Source of the DNA: Actinoallomurus sp048498315
Lineage (GTDB): Bacteria > Actinomycetota > Actinomycetes > Streptosporangiales > Streptosporangiaceae
Assembly: GCA_048498315.1 (NCBI GenBank)
Contig: JBEHYF010000009.1
Span: forward strand, 4,118 to 68,117
Direction: 5' to 3'
DNA: 64,000 bases
Below, piece after piece: positions 9,048 through 17,725 of this stretch; positions within the stretch are counted from its first letter, which is position 1, and the number at the start of each line of letters is the position of its first letter. Made by a program: the position numbers and the translations under genes. Under the pieces are notes generated by a model. It did no database searches and had not been told where the DNA came from. It worked only from the letters and a program-made list of their open reading frames with translations.

Positions 9048-10082
9048 TCAGCCGGCGCGGCCCACCGGCCGCCCCGCCCACGCCATCGTGGACCCGCGCG
9101 GGTGCAGCTCCGCGTCGATGAGCACCGCGCGCGGCGGCCGGTCGCGGTCGTCCAGCCGCTCCAGCAGCAGCCGGGTCGCCTCCGCGCCCACCACCTCGGG
9201 GTGACCGACCGCGCTCGTCAGGGACGGCTGCTGGCAGGCGGCGTCGGGCACATCGTCGAAGCTTGCGACGGCGACGTCGCGGCCGGGTTCCACGCCGCGG
9301 GCGCGCAGCCCGTTGAGGATGCCGAAGGCGTACATGTCGTTGTAGGCGACGACCGCGTCCGGGCACCCGGCGCGGTCGAGCAGGCGGTCGAGCAGGGGTC
9401 CGCCGCCCTCATCGCCGACCGCGGGGATCGACAACCTCGACGGCAGTTCGAGGCCGAAAGGCCGCAGGCCCGCGCGCAGGCCCTGGACGCGGTCGTCGCG
9501 TGAGGACGAGCCCTCCGCTCCCCCGAGGAACGCGACGGTGCCCACTCCGAGCGTACCCAGGTGCTCGCCGACGAGCCGGCCCGACCCGACGTTGTCGGCG
9601 CCGACATAGTCGGACTCGTAGCCGCGCACCGACCGTGTGATCAGCACGTGCGGCAGCGCGGCCGCGCCGACGGTCTCCCGCAGGTCGTCCGGGCGCGAGC
9701 CGTAGGCCGGCAGGAGGATGAGGCCGTCGATCCGGTGTTCGATCAGGGTCTCCAGCAGGCGGCGCTGCCGGGCGACCTCGTCCCGGCTGAACCCCTGGAG
9801 CAGGGTGTAGCCGGCCCGGGACGCCGCCTCCTCGATGGCCATGGTCAGCTCGGCGAAGTAGGGGTTGCGCACGTTGGTGGCGACGAGGCCGAGCGTGCGC
9901 GATCGCTGGGTGCGCATGTCGGCGGCGCGGCGGTTGTAGACGTATCCGAGGCGGGCCATCGACTCCCGCACCCGCCGCTTGGTCTCGGCGCCGATCTGCG
10001 GGCTGTCCCGGAGCACCAGCGACACGGTCGCCTTCGAGACGCCGCAGTCGGCGGCCACGTCATTGATCGTCGGGCGCTTCAT
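9048..10082 (-). CDS. LacI-family repressor, sister of the neighbouring one
   Basis: A 344-residue LacI-type regulator whose first 55 residues are almost the same as those of the regulator at 7725-8765 (VAADCGVSKATVSLVLRDSP), with a related but diverged sugar-sensing domain. The ATG at 10082 is preceded by GGGAGGGTC; the longer frame beginning at 10097 lacks a good ribosome site. It stands alone, 282 bp upstream of the other LacI gene and on the same strand, and has its own copy of the palindromic operator. Cross-regulation of both promoters is likely. Confidence 0.92.
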   Translation of the reverse strand: MKRPTINDVAADCGVSKATVSLVLRDSPQIGAETKRRVRESMARLGYVYNRRAADMRTQRSRTLGLVATNVRNPYFAELTMAIEEAASRAGYTLLQGFSRDEVARQRRLLETLIEHRIDGLILLPAYGSRPDDLRETVGAAALPHVLITRSVRGYESDYVGADNVGSGRLVGEHLGTLGVGTVAFLGGAEGSSSRDDRVQGLRAGLRPFGLELPSRLSIPAVGDEGGGPLLDRLLDRAGCPDAVVAYNDMYAFGILNGLRARGVEPGRDVAVASFDDVPDAACQQPSLTSAVGHPEVVGAEATRLLLERLDDRDRPPRAVLIDAELHPRGSTMAWAGRPVGRAG

Positions 10083-10119
10083 GACCCTCCCCAGCACCGC
10101 CGCACGCGGCCCAGTCTAC

Positions 10120-10131
10120 TGGAACGTTCTA
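10120..10131. promoter_or_regulatory. Operator copy before the second LacI gene
   Basis: TGGAACGTTCTA differs at one base from the perfect palindrome at 8802-8813. It lies 38 bp upstream of the start of the second LacI gene, the same distance as in the first gene. Confidence 0.65.
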
Positions 10132-10170
10132 CCTTCCCTCGGCGTCCCGCGTGCGCGGCGGGGCGCCGTG

Positions 10171-11052
10171 TCAGCCGAAGGCGGCGACGCCCCGGAGCAC
10201 CGGGTTGGCCAGCCGGCCGACGCCGGCGATGTCAATGATCACCTCGTCACCCTGCTCGAGGGTCACGTCGTCACCGGGCACCGCCGAGGTGCCGGTGGCG
10301 AGGATGACGCCGCGCGGGAAGACGTCGCCGCGGTAGAGGTGGGAGACCAGCTCGTCCAGCCGCCGGTGCAGCCGGGCGGTCGAGGTGGCGCCGCTCCACA
10401 GGGGCTCGCCGCCGCGCCGGATCTCGACCGAGATCTCCAGGTCGTAGGGGTCGGCGACGGCCGGGGCGAGCCGTATCCACGGCCCGATCGCGCACGCGCC
10501 GCGGTAGATCTTCGCCTGCGGCAGGTAGAGCGGGTTCTCCCCCTCGATGCTGCGGGAGCTCACGTCGTCGACGACGGTGTAGCCGACGATCCGCCCGGTC
10601 CGGTCGCAGACGACGCCGAGCTCGGGCTCGGGGACGTCCCACGTCGAGTCGGCGCGTACGCCGATCGGCGCGCCGGGACCGGCGACCCGCCAGCCGAGCG
10701 CCTTGAAGAACAGCTCGGGCCGCTCGGCGGAGTACACCCTGGCGTAGATCTCCGCCTCGGTGCTCTCCTCCATGCGGGCCTGCCGGGACACCTCGTACGT
10801 GACGCCGGCCGCCCACACCTCGGTGTCGTGGTCGACGGGCGCGAGCAGCTCGGGATCGCCGGCGGGCGTGCGCGGCACGGCGGCGAGCCGGGCGGCCAGC
10901 TCGCCGGCGTCCATCGCGAGCAGCGAGCCGAGGGTGATGCCGTCCGGCAGGGCGCCCGCGCCGCCCGCGTCGTCGAGCACGACCCAGGCGGGCCGGCCGT
11001 CCGCCCACCGGATCCGGGCGAGGCACGTGGGAGGGGATTCGGTCGTCTCCAT
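10171..11052 (-). CDS. Fumarylacetoacetate-hydrolase family protein (possible 2-keto-3-deoxy sugar-acid dehydratase)
   Basis: A 293-residue protein with the FAH C-terminal domain: metal-binding acidic residues in VPEPELGVV, then VDDVSSRSIEGENPLYLP and QAKIYRGACAIGP, and a typical GDEVIIDIAGVGRLANPV tail. The family includes acylpyruvases and also XylX/KdaD-type 2-keto-3-deoxypentonate dehydratases. It is divergent from an IlvD/EDD sugar-acid dehydratase and close to an aldehyde dehydrogenase, the gene set of a Weimberg route, so the dehydratase role is preferred (inference). The ATG at 11052 gives a sensible length, but its ribosome site is weak. Confidence 0.78.
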   Translation of the reverse strand: METTESPPTCLARIRWADGRPAWVVLDDAGGAGALPDGITLGSLLAMDAGELAARLAAVPRTPAGDPELLAPVDHDTEVWAAGVTYEVSRQARMEESTEAEIYARVYSAERPELFFKALGWRVAGPGAPIGVRADSTWDVPEPELGVVCDRTGRIVGYTVVDDVSSRSIEGENPLYLPQAKIYRGACAIGPWIRLAPAVADPYDLEISVEIRRGGEPLWSGATSTARLHRRLDELVSHLYRGDVFPRGVILATGTSAVPGDDVTLEQGDEVIIDIAGVGRLANPVLRGVAAFG

Positions 11053-11254
11053 GCCCCGATTCTGACGCTCGGCGTCGATCGCGTCTGATTCGGCCGGCGG
11101 CTCGTTCCGGAGGGTGATCCATCGTTCCGTACGGGGTGACGGCGCGGGCGAATCGGGCGCAGGATGCCAGAGAGATTCCGGAGAGGACCGGACACGGCGC
11201 CCGTGACGGACGGCCGTGGTCCGGCCCCGGCGGACGAGCGGAGAGGAGACCTTG

Positions 11255-12979
11255 GTGACGAGCGAGAGGCGGAGCGCGGCGTGGTTCGGGGCCACCGGCA
11301 GGGCGGGCATGATCTACCGCTCCTGGATGCGGAACCAGGGCTTCGGGCCTGAGGTCTTCGACGGGCGGCCGGTGATCGGGATCGCGACCAGCGCGTCCGA
11401 GCTGGCGCCGTGCAACGCCCACCTGCACAGGGTGGCCGAGTCGGTCAAGCGGGGCGTGTGGGAGGCGGGCGGCTTTCCGCTGGAGTTCCCGACGATGGCG
11501 ACCGGCGAGACGCTGATGCGGCCCACCGCGATGCTCTACCGCAACCTGATGGCGATGGAGGTCGAGGAGCTGCTCCGGGCGAACCCGCTCGACGGCGTGG
11601 TGCTGCTGTCCGGGTGCGACAAGACGACGCCGGCGATGCTGATGGCCGCGGCCAGCGTGGACCTGCCGGCGATCATGGTGACCGGCGGCCCGATGCTCAA
11701 CGGGAAGTACCGCGGCGCCGACGTCGGCTCCGGCACGCACGTGTGGAGGTTCGAAGAGGAGCTCAAGACCGGGCGGATGACCCAGGAGGAGTGCTTCTTC
11801 GCCGAGGGCTGCATGGCACGCTCCAACGGGCACTGCATGACGATGGGCACCGCGTCCACGATGGCCTGCATGGCCGAGGCACTGGGCATGCAGCTGCCCG
11901 GGTCGGCCACCTGGCCGGCCGTCGACGCGCGACGGTTCGAGACCGCGCAGGCGGCCGGGCGCCGCATCGTCGCGATGGTCGAGGAGGAGCTGCGGCCGTC
12001 CCGGGTGCTCACGCGGGAGGCGTTCGAGAACGCCATCCGCGTCAACGCCGCCATCGGCGGGTCGACCAACGCGATCATTCACCTGCTGGCCCTCGCCGGC
12101 CGGGCGGGCGTCGAGCTGGAACTGTCCGACTTCGACACTCTCGCACGCGCCGTGCCGACGCTGGTGAACCTCATGCCGAGCGGGCGGTTCCTCATGGAGG
12201 ACTTCTGCTACGCCGGGGGGCTGCCGGTGGTGATGCGGCGGCTCGCCGAGGCGGGCCTGCTGCACGACGACGCGGTGACGGTCACCGGCGCCGGCGTCAA
12301 GGCGAACGTCGCCGAGGCGGTGTGCTGGAACGACGAGGTGATCACGCCGGTGGACGCTCCGTTCCAGCCCGCGGGCACCGGCACCGCCGTGCTGCGCGGC
12401 AACCTGTGCCCCGGCGGCGCGGTGATCAAACAGTCGGCGGCCTCGCCGCACCTGCTCACGCACACCGGCCGCGCGCTCGTCTTCGACTCCGCCGAGGCGT
12501 ACCACGCCGTGTGCGACGACCCGGATCTGGAGGTGGACGCGACGACGGTGCTGGTCATCCGGGGCGCCGGCCCGAAGGGATACCCGGGCATGCCGGAGGT
12601 GTCGAACGTGCCGCTGCCCGCCAAGATGCTCAAGGCCGGGATCACCGACATGGTGCGCATCTGCGACGGCCGGATGAGCGGCACCGGCTACGGCACGGTC
12701 GTCCTGCACGTCACACCCGAGTCGGCGGTCGGCGGGCCGCTGGCGCTGGTGCGCACCGGCGACACGATCACGCTCGACGTCCCCTCCCGCACGCTGACGC
12801 TGGAGGTCCCCGGCGAGGAGCTGGAGCGCCGCCGGGCGGAGTGGCGGGCGCCGGAGTCGCCGTTCACCAGCGGCTACGCCTGGCTGTACACGCAGCACGT
12901 CCTGCAGGCCGACCGGGGCGCGGACTTCGACTTCCTCGTCGGTTCCCGCGGCCACGCCGTCCCACGCGACTCGCACTGA
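11255..12979 (+). CDS. IlvD/EDD family dehydratase (probable sugar-acid dehydratase)
   Basis: A 574-residue iron-sulfur dehydratase. Cluster ligands are visible as LSGCDKTTPAM and EGCMARSNGHCMTMG, and GGSTNAIIHL and DGRMSGTGYG are family signatures. The GTG at 11255 has AGGAGA 5 nt upstream and is preferred to the in-frame ATG at 11216. Sequence texture (MIYRSWMRNQGF at the N-terminus) is closer to arabonate/xylonate-type dehydratases than to valine-pathway IlvD, which would sit with amino-acid genes. It would make a 2-keto-3-deoxy acid, the substrate expected for the divergent FAH-family protein. Confidence 0.87.
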   Translation: MTSERRSAAWFGATGRAGMIYRSWMRNQGFGPEVFDGRPVIGIATSASELAPCNAHLHRVAESVKRGVWEAGGFPLEFPTMATGETLMRPTAMLYRNLMAMEVEELLRANPLDGVVLLSGCDKTTPAMLMAAASVDLPAIMVTGGPMLNGKYRGADVGSGTHVWRFEEELKTGRMTQEECFFAEGCMARSNGHCMTMGTASTMACMAEALGMQLPGSATWPAVDARRFETAQAAGRRIVAMVEEELRPSRVLTREAFENAIRVNAAIGGSTNAIIHLLALAGRAGVELELSDFDTLARAVPTLVNLMPSGRFLMEDFCYAGGLPVVMRRLAEAGLLHDDAVTVTGAGVKANVAEAVCWNDEVITPVDAPFQPAGTGTAVLRGNLCPGGAVIKQSAASPHLLTHTGRALVFDSAEAYHAVCDDPDLEVDATTVLVIRGAGPKGYPGMPEVSNVPLPAKMLKAGITDMVRICDGRMSGTGYGTVVLHVTPESAVGGPLALVRTGDTITLDVPSRTLTLEVPGEELERRRAEWRAPESPFTSGYAWLYTQHVLQADRGADFDFLVGSRGHAVPRDSH

Positions 12980-13235
12980 GCCACGGCCCCGGCGCACCCG
13001 CGCGGGCGGGCTTCCGGGCCGACGGCGCCGTGCGTCCGGTCCCGGAGCAGGGACTTACCCCGTCGGCTCGTTCGCCGCCACGTGCCTCCTCGCCGTCGTC
13101 GTGGCGTCCAGGCCGGCGGGCACCTCTGCGGGGTGGCGCCGGCAAGGGTCAAAACGTCCCAGGCTAGGTTTCGCGGGCCCGTGTACCGAGCAAGTCGTGA
13201 CAAGGGGCAATAGGTAAAAACAGGGGGGACTGTCA

Positions 13236-13661
13236 ATGACGACGGCACGTGAAGTCATGCATGTCGGCTGCGAGTGCCTCGGGGTGAACGAGACGCTGAC
13301 CACCGCGGCGCGCCGGATGGCCGAGATGAACGTGGGCGCGCTGCCCGTGTGCGGCGAGGACGACCGGCTCAAGGGGATCATCACCGACCGCGACATCGTG
13401 GTGAAGGCGATCGCCACGGGCCGGCACCCGGACCAGGTCAGGGCGGGCGAGATCGTTCAAGGCATGCCCCTTTGGTGGATCGACGCGAACGCCGACGTCG
13501 AAGAGGTGCTGCACCAGATGATGGAGCACAAGATCCGTCGCCTGCCCGTGCTGGAGAACAAGAACCTGGTCGGCATCATCAGCCAGGCGGACCTCGCGGC
13601 CAAGTTGCCCGAAGACAAGGTCGGCGAGTTCGTCGAAGCCATCTCCGCCGAATCGCACTGA
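13236..13661 (+). CDS. Hrp1-like tandem CBS-domain protein
   Basis: A 141-residue protein made of two CBS domains (roughly 8-60 and 73-128), with ITDRDIVVKA closing the first and the WWIDANADVEEVLHQM segment opening the second. It resembles Mycobacterium tuberculosis hypoxic response protein 1 in length and many positions, including MTTAREVM at the start and the GALPVCGEDDRL region. The ATG follows a G-rich ribosome site. Hrp1 belongs to the DosR dormancy regulon in mycobacteria; here the upstream region has no convincing DosR box. Role: probably adenylate-sensing stress protein. Confidence 0.88.
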   Translation: MTTAREVMHVGCECLGVNETLTTAARRMAEMNVGALPVCGEDDRLKGIITDRDIVVKAIATGRHPDQVRAGEIVQGMPLWWIDANADVEEVLHQMMEHKIRRLPVLENKNLVGIISQADLAAKLPEDKVGEFVEAISAESH

Positions 13662-14149
13662 GGGCGCCGGCGAGCGCCTTCTTCGCGTCCTCGCCCGGTG
13701 CCCGATGTGGTGTCCGGCGCGCGGGCAGGCGCCCGGCACGTGGGCGCCCGGTGTGTGGCATCCGGGGCACCTGACCCGTTCCGGCGGCGAAAGGCCTCGG
13801 CGGAAGGCCCCGATGCCCCGCGCCGGGCGAAGGCACCGGGCGACGCGCCGTCCGGACATAGCCCTGACGCGCCAGGCCGTTCCGGGTGCCCGGCACCACG
13901 CGGAGCGGTGCTGCCGCGACGCCGGGTGCCTGGACGCGCCGCCCGGGCACCGGAACGGGAACCGCCGGGCACCTGGACGGGTGCTGCTGCCAACACACCG
14001 ACTTGGCCCGGCTGCGCGCCGGTGGGGTCGGCGCGCAGTTCGGCACGCGGCTCCGGCCGCTGGACCCCGGTGCGGGCGTGGGTGCGTCGCGTCTGATCGC
14101 GGCCGAAACGACGCGGCGGCGCCGCCCCGTACCGGTTCCCATGCCACCG
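13662..14149. other. 488-bp gene-free stretch with degenerate GC repeats
   Basis: No frame here has convincing coding character. From about 13690 to 13985 the words GTGCCCGG and CCGGGCACC recur at least six times in both orientations (for example near 13693, 13733, 13835, 13886, 13947 and 13970). They could form many alternative hairpins between the CBS gene and the deacetylase remnant. No terminator with a U-tract is seen. Confidence 0.4.
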
Positions 14150-14766
14150 TCACCTTGCCCCGGTGATCCCGCCCGGCTGGAGCGTGGACGCGGCCTGGAC
14201 GATCTCGTCGGTGCTCGCGCCGTTCCGGTCCTGGCTGTCGACCGTCCAGAGCACCTCGAGCAGCTTCGGCCGCCGCTCGTCCGCCGCCTGGTCGTCGACC
14301 TCGCCGTACGGCGGCCGGAACAGGATCGGGGTCCGGCCGGTGATGCGACTGATCGTCTGCTGCGTCTTAGCGATCTCCTTGAAGGCGGCCGGCTCGCCGA
14401 TCTGGGGCAGGTGCGGGTGGGTGTAGGTGTGGTCGCCGATCCACATGCCGGCCGCCGTTCCGCCCTGAGCAGGCCCGGGTACTGGTCGGCGTGCTGTCCC
14501 CGGATGAAGAAGGTCGCCCGGGCACCGCCCGCCCTCAGCGCGTCGAGGAGCTTGGGGGTCGAGTTCGGGTCGGGGCCGTCGTCATAGGTCAGGGCCACGT
14601 ACCCGTTCGGGCAGTGGGCGCGGTGCGGCGCGGCGGCGTGCACGGCGGTCACGGGGGCGACCGAGGCCGTCAGCCCGGCCGCGGCCACGCCGACGGCGGC
14701 CGGCGCGGTGCGGATCGGCTGCCGTGCGGTGGACGCGTTCGCCGTGAAGAGCCGATCGTTGATCAC
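14150..14766 (-). pseudogene. Broken polysaccharide deacetylase (NodB/CE4)
   Basis: The first frame, starting ATG 14766, gives a secretion signal and then NodB motif 1 (YVALTYDDGPDPNSTP) and ATFFIRGQHADQYPGLL. At about 14458-14470 the frame is lost. The continuation MWIGDHTYTHPHL, with the metal-binding HxxxH, and RPPYGEVDD lies in the next frame from 14446. It stops after LQPGGITGAR, where active enzymes continue to a catalytic His, so the 3' end is gone too. CE4 enzymes deacetylate xylan, chitin or peptidoglycan. A CGAAA-N2-TTTCG operator 58 bp upstream links it to the xylan-type genes. A frameshift from sequencing error alone would not explain the missing C-terminus. Confidence 0.8.
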
Positions 14767-14823
14767 CTGTTCCCCTCGAATCGACGGAACGGCGGCTGCG
14801 CGACCAAGGTCGCTGGAGGAAGG

Positions 14824-14835
14824 CGAAATCTTTCG
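14824..14835. promoter_or_regulatory. CGAAA-N2-TTTCG operator before the deacetylase remnant
   Basis: CGAAATCTTTCG is a perfect inverted repeat with 5-bp arms and a 2-bp spacer, 58 bp upstream of ATG 14766 in an unusually AT-rich patch. It has the same architecture as the sites at 16097, 59089 and 59219. Confidence 0.7.
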
Positions 14836-14975
14836 GATTATTTACCGATAGTTTTCAACACGCAATGCCGTGGGTGGGTCATTCCGCGATCCGTCTCCCC
14901 GCCGCAGGTCCGCCGGCACGGCGACGTGAAAGGACGGGCCGCAGCATCACCCTGCGGGAGGGGCCCGGCGGGCCT

Positions 14976-16016
14976 TCAGCGACCGGGCGGCGCGGTGCTC
15001 TGCCGCACCACGAGGCTCGTCGCCAGCTCGACGCGGGTGCTGGGCGGCTGCTCGCCGGCCGCCAGGGCCACCACCAGGCGGGCCGCTGCCGCGCCCATCT
15101 GGAACAGCGGCTGGCGCACGGTCGTCATCGGCGGGCCCGCCCACCGCGTGAAGGACAGGTCGTCGAAGCCCACAACGCTGAGGTCGGCCGGGATGCGCAG
15201 GCCCGCCTCGCGGGCGGCCTCGTAGACGCCGAGCGCCTGCAGGTCGTTGGCGGTGAAGATCGCCGTCGGCGGGTCCGGCAGGCGCAGCAGCTCCCGCGCG
15301 TCGCGCAGGCCGCCCTCGACGTACAGGGTCGAGGTGCGCATGAGTGCCGGATCGACCGGCACGCCGGCGGAGTCCATCGCCGCCCGGTAACCGTCGAGGC
15401 GCGCCCGGCAGCACGGCCACTCGGTCGGCCCCCCGATCATTGCGATCCGGCGGTGGCCCAGGTCCAGCAGGTGGCGGGTGGCGGCCAGTCCCCCGCTCCA
15501 GTTGGTGGCGCCCACCGACGGCGTCTCGTGCAGCGGCTCCCCCGTCGGATCCAGCACGACCAGCGGGATGCCGCGGGTCGCCAGGCGGGACTGCTGGGCG
15601 ACGGTGAGCTCGGAGAAGACCGCGATCACTCCCGTCGGCCGCCGCGCCAGCACCTGCTCGGTCCATGCCCGCCCGGGCGTCAGGCTGCCCTCCATCTCGG
15701 TGAGGACGACGGCCAGCTCGTTGTCGCGGCAGACCTGCTCGACGCCACGGATGATCTCCAGCGCCCACGGGCTCTCCAGCGCGTGGAAGACCAGCTCCAC
15801 GACGGGCACCGGCCCGGTGCGGCCGGGCGGGCGGTAGCCCTGCTCCCGGATCACCGCCTCGACCCGCTCGCGCGTGCCGGGCGCCACGCCCGGCTTGCCG
15901 TTCAGCACGCGCGAGACGGTCGGCACCGACACTCCCGCGAGCCGCGCGATGCCGGCGGCCGTCACACCACCGCGCCGCCGGCCGCTCTCCGCCGTTTCAG
16001 AGCCCGTCCCGGTCAC
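14976..16016 (-). CDS. LacI-family regulator, probably of xylan-type genes
   Basis: A 346-residue repressor with a LacI helix-turn-helix at about 18-45 (TAAGIARLAGVSVPTVSRVL) and a sugar-binding effector domain; VVGFDDLSFTRWAGPPMTTV is the usual domain-closing segment. It sits between a polysaccharide deacetylase remnant and a divergent secreted SGNH hydrolase. The gap before it holds a near-perfect CGAAA-N2-TTTCG site, and further copies stand before the deacetylase and the GH11 xylanase 43 kb away. The simplest reading is an autoregulated repressor of hemicellulose genes, comparable in logic to BxlR-type regulators of Streptomyces. Confidence 0.9.
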   Translation of the reverse strand: MTGTGSETAESGRRRGGVTAAGIARLAGVSVPTVSRVLNGKPGVAPGTRERVEAVIREQGYRPPGRTGPVPVVELVFHALESPWALEIIRGVEQVCRDNELAVVLTEMEGSLTPGRAWTEQVLARRPTGVIAVFSELTVAQQSRLATRGIPLVVLDPTGEPLHETPSVGATNWSGGLAATRHLLDLGHRRIAMIGGPTEWPCCRARLDGYRAAMDSAGVPVDPALMRTSTLYVEGGLRDARELLRLPDPPTAIFTANDLQALGVYEAAREAGLRIPADLSVVGFDDLSFTRWAGPPMTTVRQPLFQMGAAAARLVVALAAGEQPPSTRVELATSLVVRQSTAPPGR

Positions 16017-16096
16017 CGCCGCAGTTTACGTCGCCGAATCGGCCGATGGTGGACACCGAATGGCATTGCCCGGCCAAAAGCGATCACTGGATACTG

Positions 16097-16108
16097 CGAA
16101 ACATTTCA
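16097..16108. promoter_or_regulatory. Operator between LacI and SGNH hydrolase genes
   Basis: CGAAACATTTCA matches CGAAA-N2-TTTCG at all but the last position. It lies in the 153-bp divergent intergenic region, 62 bp before the hydrolase start and 81 bp before the LacI start, so one site could serve both promoters. Confidence 0.6.
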
Positions 16109-16169
16109 GCCGACCGGCGTTCGCGAGCGGCGGCCGGCGCTCGTCCCTCCGACTCGTTAGGCGGGTAGC

Positions 16170-17471
16170 GTGTTCAGCCATCTTCCAGCCATCCGATCGC
16201 GCCGCGCGATCGCGTTGACGGCCCTGCCCCTCCTGTTCGGCATGGCGGCCTCATCGGCGAGCGCCGCCGCGTCCCCCACCAAGACCGCCGCCCATACGGC
16301 CGCCAGCGCCCGTACAGGGGCGCCGGGCTGGGTCACGGCGTGGGCCGGCCCGGCCATGTCCCCGTCGTCCCTGGTGTCGTCGGTGCAGTCGCTGAACGAC
16401 CAGACGGTGCGGGACATCGTCTACACGAGCGCCGGCGGGAACGCCCTGCGGATCAGGGTGACCAACGCCTTCGGCACGGCGCCGCTGACGATCCGCTCGG
16501 CCTCGGTCGCCCGGCAGCTCCGCGGCGCCGACGTCGACCCGGCGACGGCGCATCGCCTCACCTTCCACGGGAGCCCGTCGGTCGTGGTACCCAGGGGCGG
16601 CTCGGTGCTCAGCGATCCGGTCGCGATGCCGGTTCCGGCGCTGAGCGACCTGGCGGTCAGCCTGTACGCGCCCGGCTCGGTATCCCCCGCCACCTACCAC
16701 CAGTACGCCCAGCAGACGACCTACCTGGCGAGCGGCGACCACGCCGCCGACACGAGCGGAGCCGCCTTCACCAAGACGGTGGGAACCTGGTTCCTGCTCG
16801 ACGCCGTGCAGGTCCACTCCCCCGCTCGCGGCACCGTCGTCGCCCTCGGCGACTCGATCACCGAGGTGCAGGACAAGCAGGACGACAACGCCCGCTGGCC
16901 GAACTTCCTGGCGCGCGCCCTCGACGCGCGGTACGGGCCGGCCGCGCCCGCCGTCGCCGACGCGGGCATCGCCGGCAACCGCGTCTTCTCCGACTCGGTG
17001 TGCTTCGGCGTCAAGCTCACCGACCGGCTGGAGCGCGACGTGTTCAGCCAGCCGGACGTCCGCACCATCGTGTTCCTTGAGGGCATCAACGACCTCGGCT
17101 TCAGCCAGGAGCCGGACAGCGGATGCTACAGCCCGAACACCGATATCAGCCCGCGGCGGCTCATCGGCGCGTACGAGCGGCTCGCCGCCGCCGCGCACGC
17201 GCACGGCGCGCGCATCTACATCGGCACGCTGATGCCGGCCCAGGGCTTCGAGTACTGGAGCGCAGCGGCGGAGAAGAAGCGCCTGGCCGTCAACGCCTGG
17301 ATCCGCTCCAACCACGTCTTCGACGGGGTGATCGACTTCGCCTCGCTCGTCGCCTACCCGGGCCACCCGGAGCTGCTGGATCCGCGCTACGACAGCGGCG
17401 ATCACCTCCACCCGAACGCCACGGGCACGCAGGCGATGGCCGACGCCGTCGTCCGCGCGATCGCGCGGTGA
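16170..17471 (+). CDS. Secreted SGNH/GDSL-family hydrolase
   Basis: A 433-residue esterase-type enzyme. The GTG start at 16170 opens a signal peptide (RRAIALTALPLLFGMAASS, cleavage near 33). The SGNH blocks are visible: VVALGDSITE (block I, nucleophile Ser), DAGIAGNRV (block II), FLEGINDLG (block III, GxND) and SGDHLHPN (block V, Asp and His). An N-terminal beta-rich region of about 180 residues precedes the catalytic part. Position next to a LacI regulator and a deacetylase remnant suggests deacylation of plant polysaccharide, for example acetylxylan (inference). Confidence 0.9.
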   Translation: MFSHLPAIRSRRAIALTALPLLFGMAASSASAAASPTKTAAHTAASARTGAPGWVTAWAGPAMSPSSLVSSVQSLNDQTVRDIVYTSAGGNALRIRVTNAFGTAPLTIRSASVARQLRGADVDPATAHRLTFHGSPSVVVPRGGSVLSDPVAMPVPALSDLAVSLYAPGSVSPATYHQYAQQTTYLASGDHAADTSGAAFTKTVGTWFLLDAVQVHSPARGTVVALGDSITEVQDKQDDNARWPNFLARALDARYGPAAPAVADAGIAGNRVFSDSVCFGVKLTDRLERDVFSQPDVRTIVFLEGINDLGFSQEPDSGCYSPNTDISPRRLIGAYERLAAAAHAHGARIYIGTLMPAQGFEYWSAAAEKKRLAVNAWIRSNHVFDGVIDFASLVAYPGHPELLDPRYDSGDHLHPNATGTQAMADAVVRAIAR

Positions 17472-17675
17472 GCGCCACGTCGCCCGCGCGGCTCTGACAC
17501 CGGTTCTCCGGCCAGTGGCCGTGGGTGCCGTCCCATGGCCACCGGCCGGCCCCCGCGAACGGCTACGGCGGCCGGCCCACCCGTGCATTGCGCGCCGCGC
17601 CCCCGCGCCTCCGCCGAGGCCCGGTCCAGGCCGCCCGTACGAGCGTGGACGGCAGGGCCCCGGCCCGTGATGGCG

Positions 17676-17692
17676 GGCCCGGGTCCCGGGCC
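17676..17692. terminator. GC-rich hairpin between SGNH and lipoprotein genes
   Basis: GGCCCGGG and CCCGGGCC form a perfect 8-bp inverted repeat around a single T. The real loop must open a few pairs. It lies 34 bp past the stop of the lipoprotein gene and downstream of the SGNH gene, where a bidirectional terminator is expected. There is no U-tract. Confidence 0.45.
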
Positions 17693-17725
17693 GCGCGGCG
17701 GCGACCCGCGAGGGCGCCGGATGGA

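Noticed and set aside
13146..13160. GGGTC-N5-GTCCC before the Hrp1-like gene as a DosR box
   Set aside because: The spacer is one base too long and the left half-site is imperfect.
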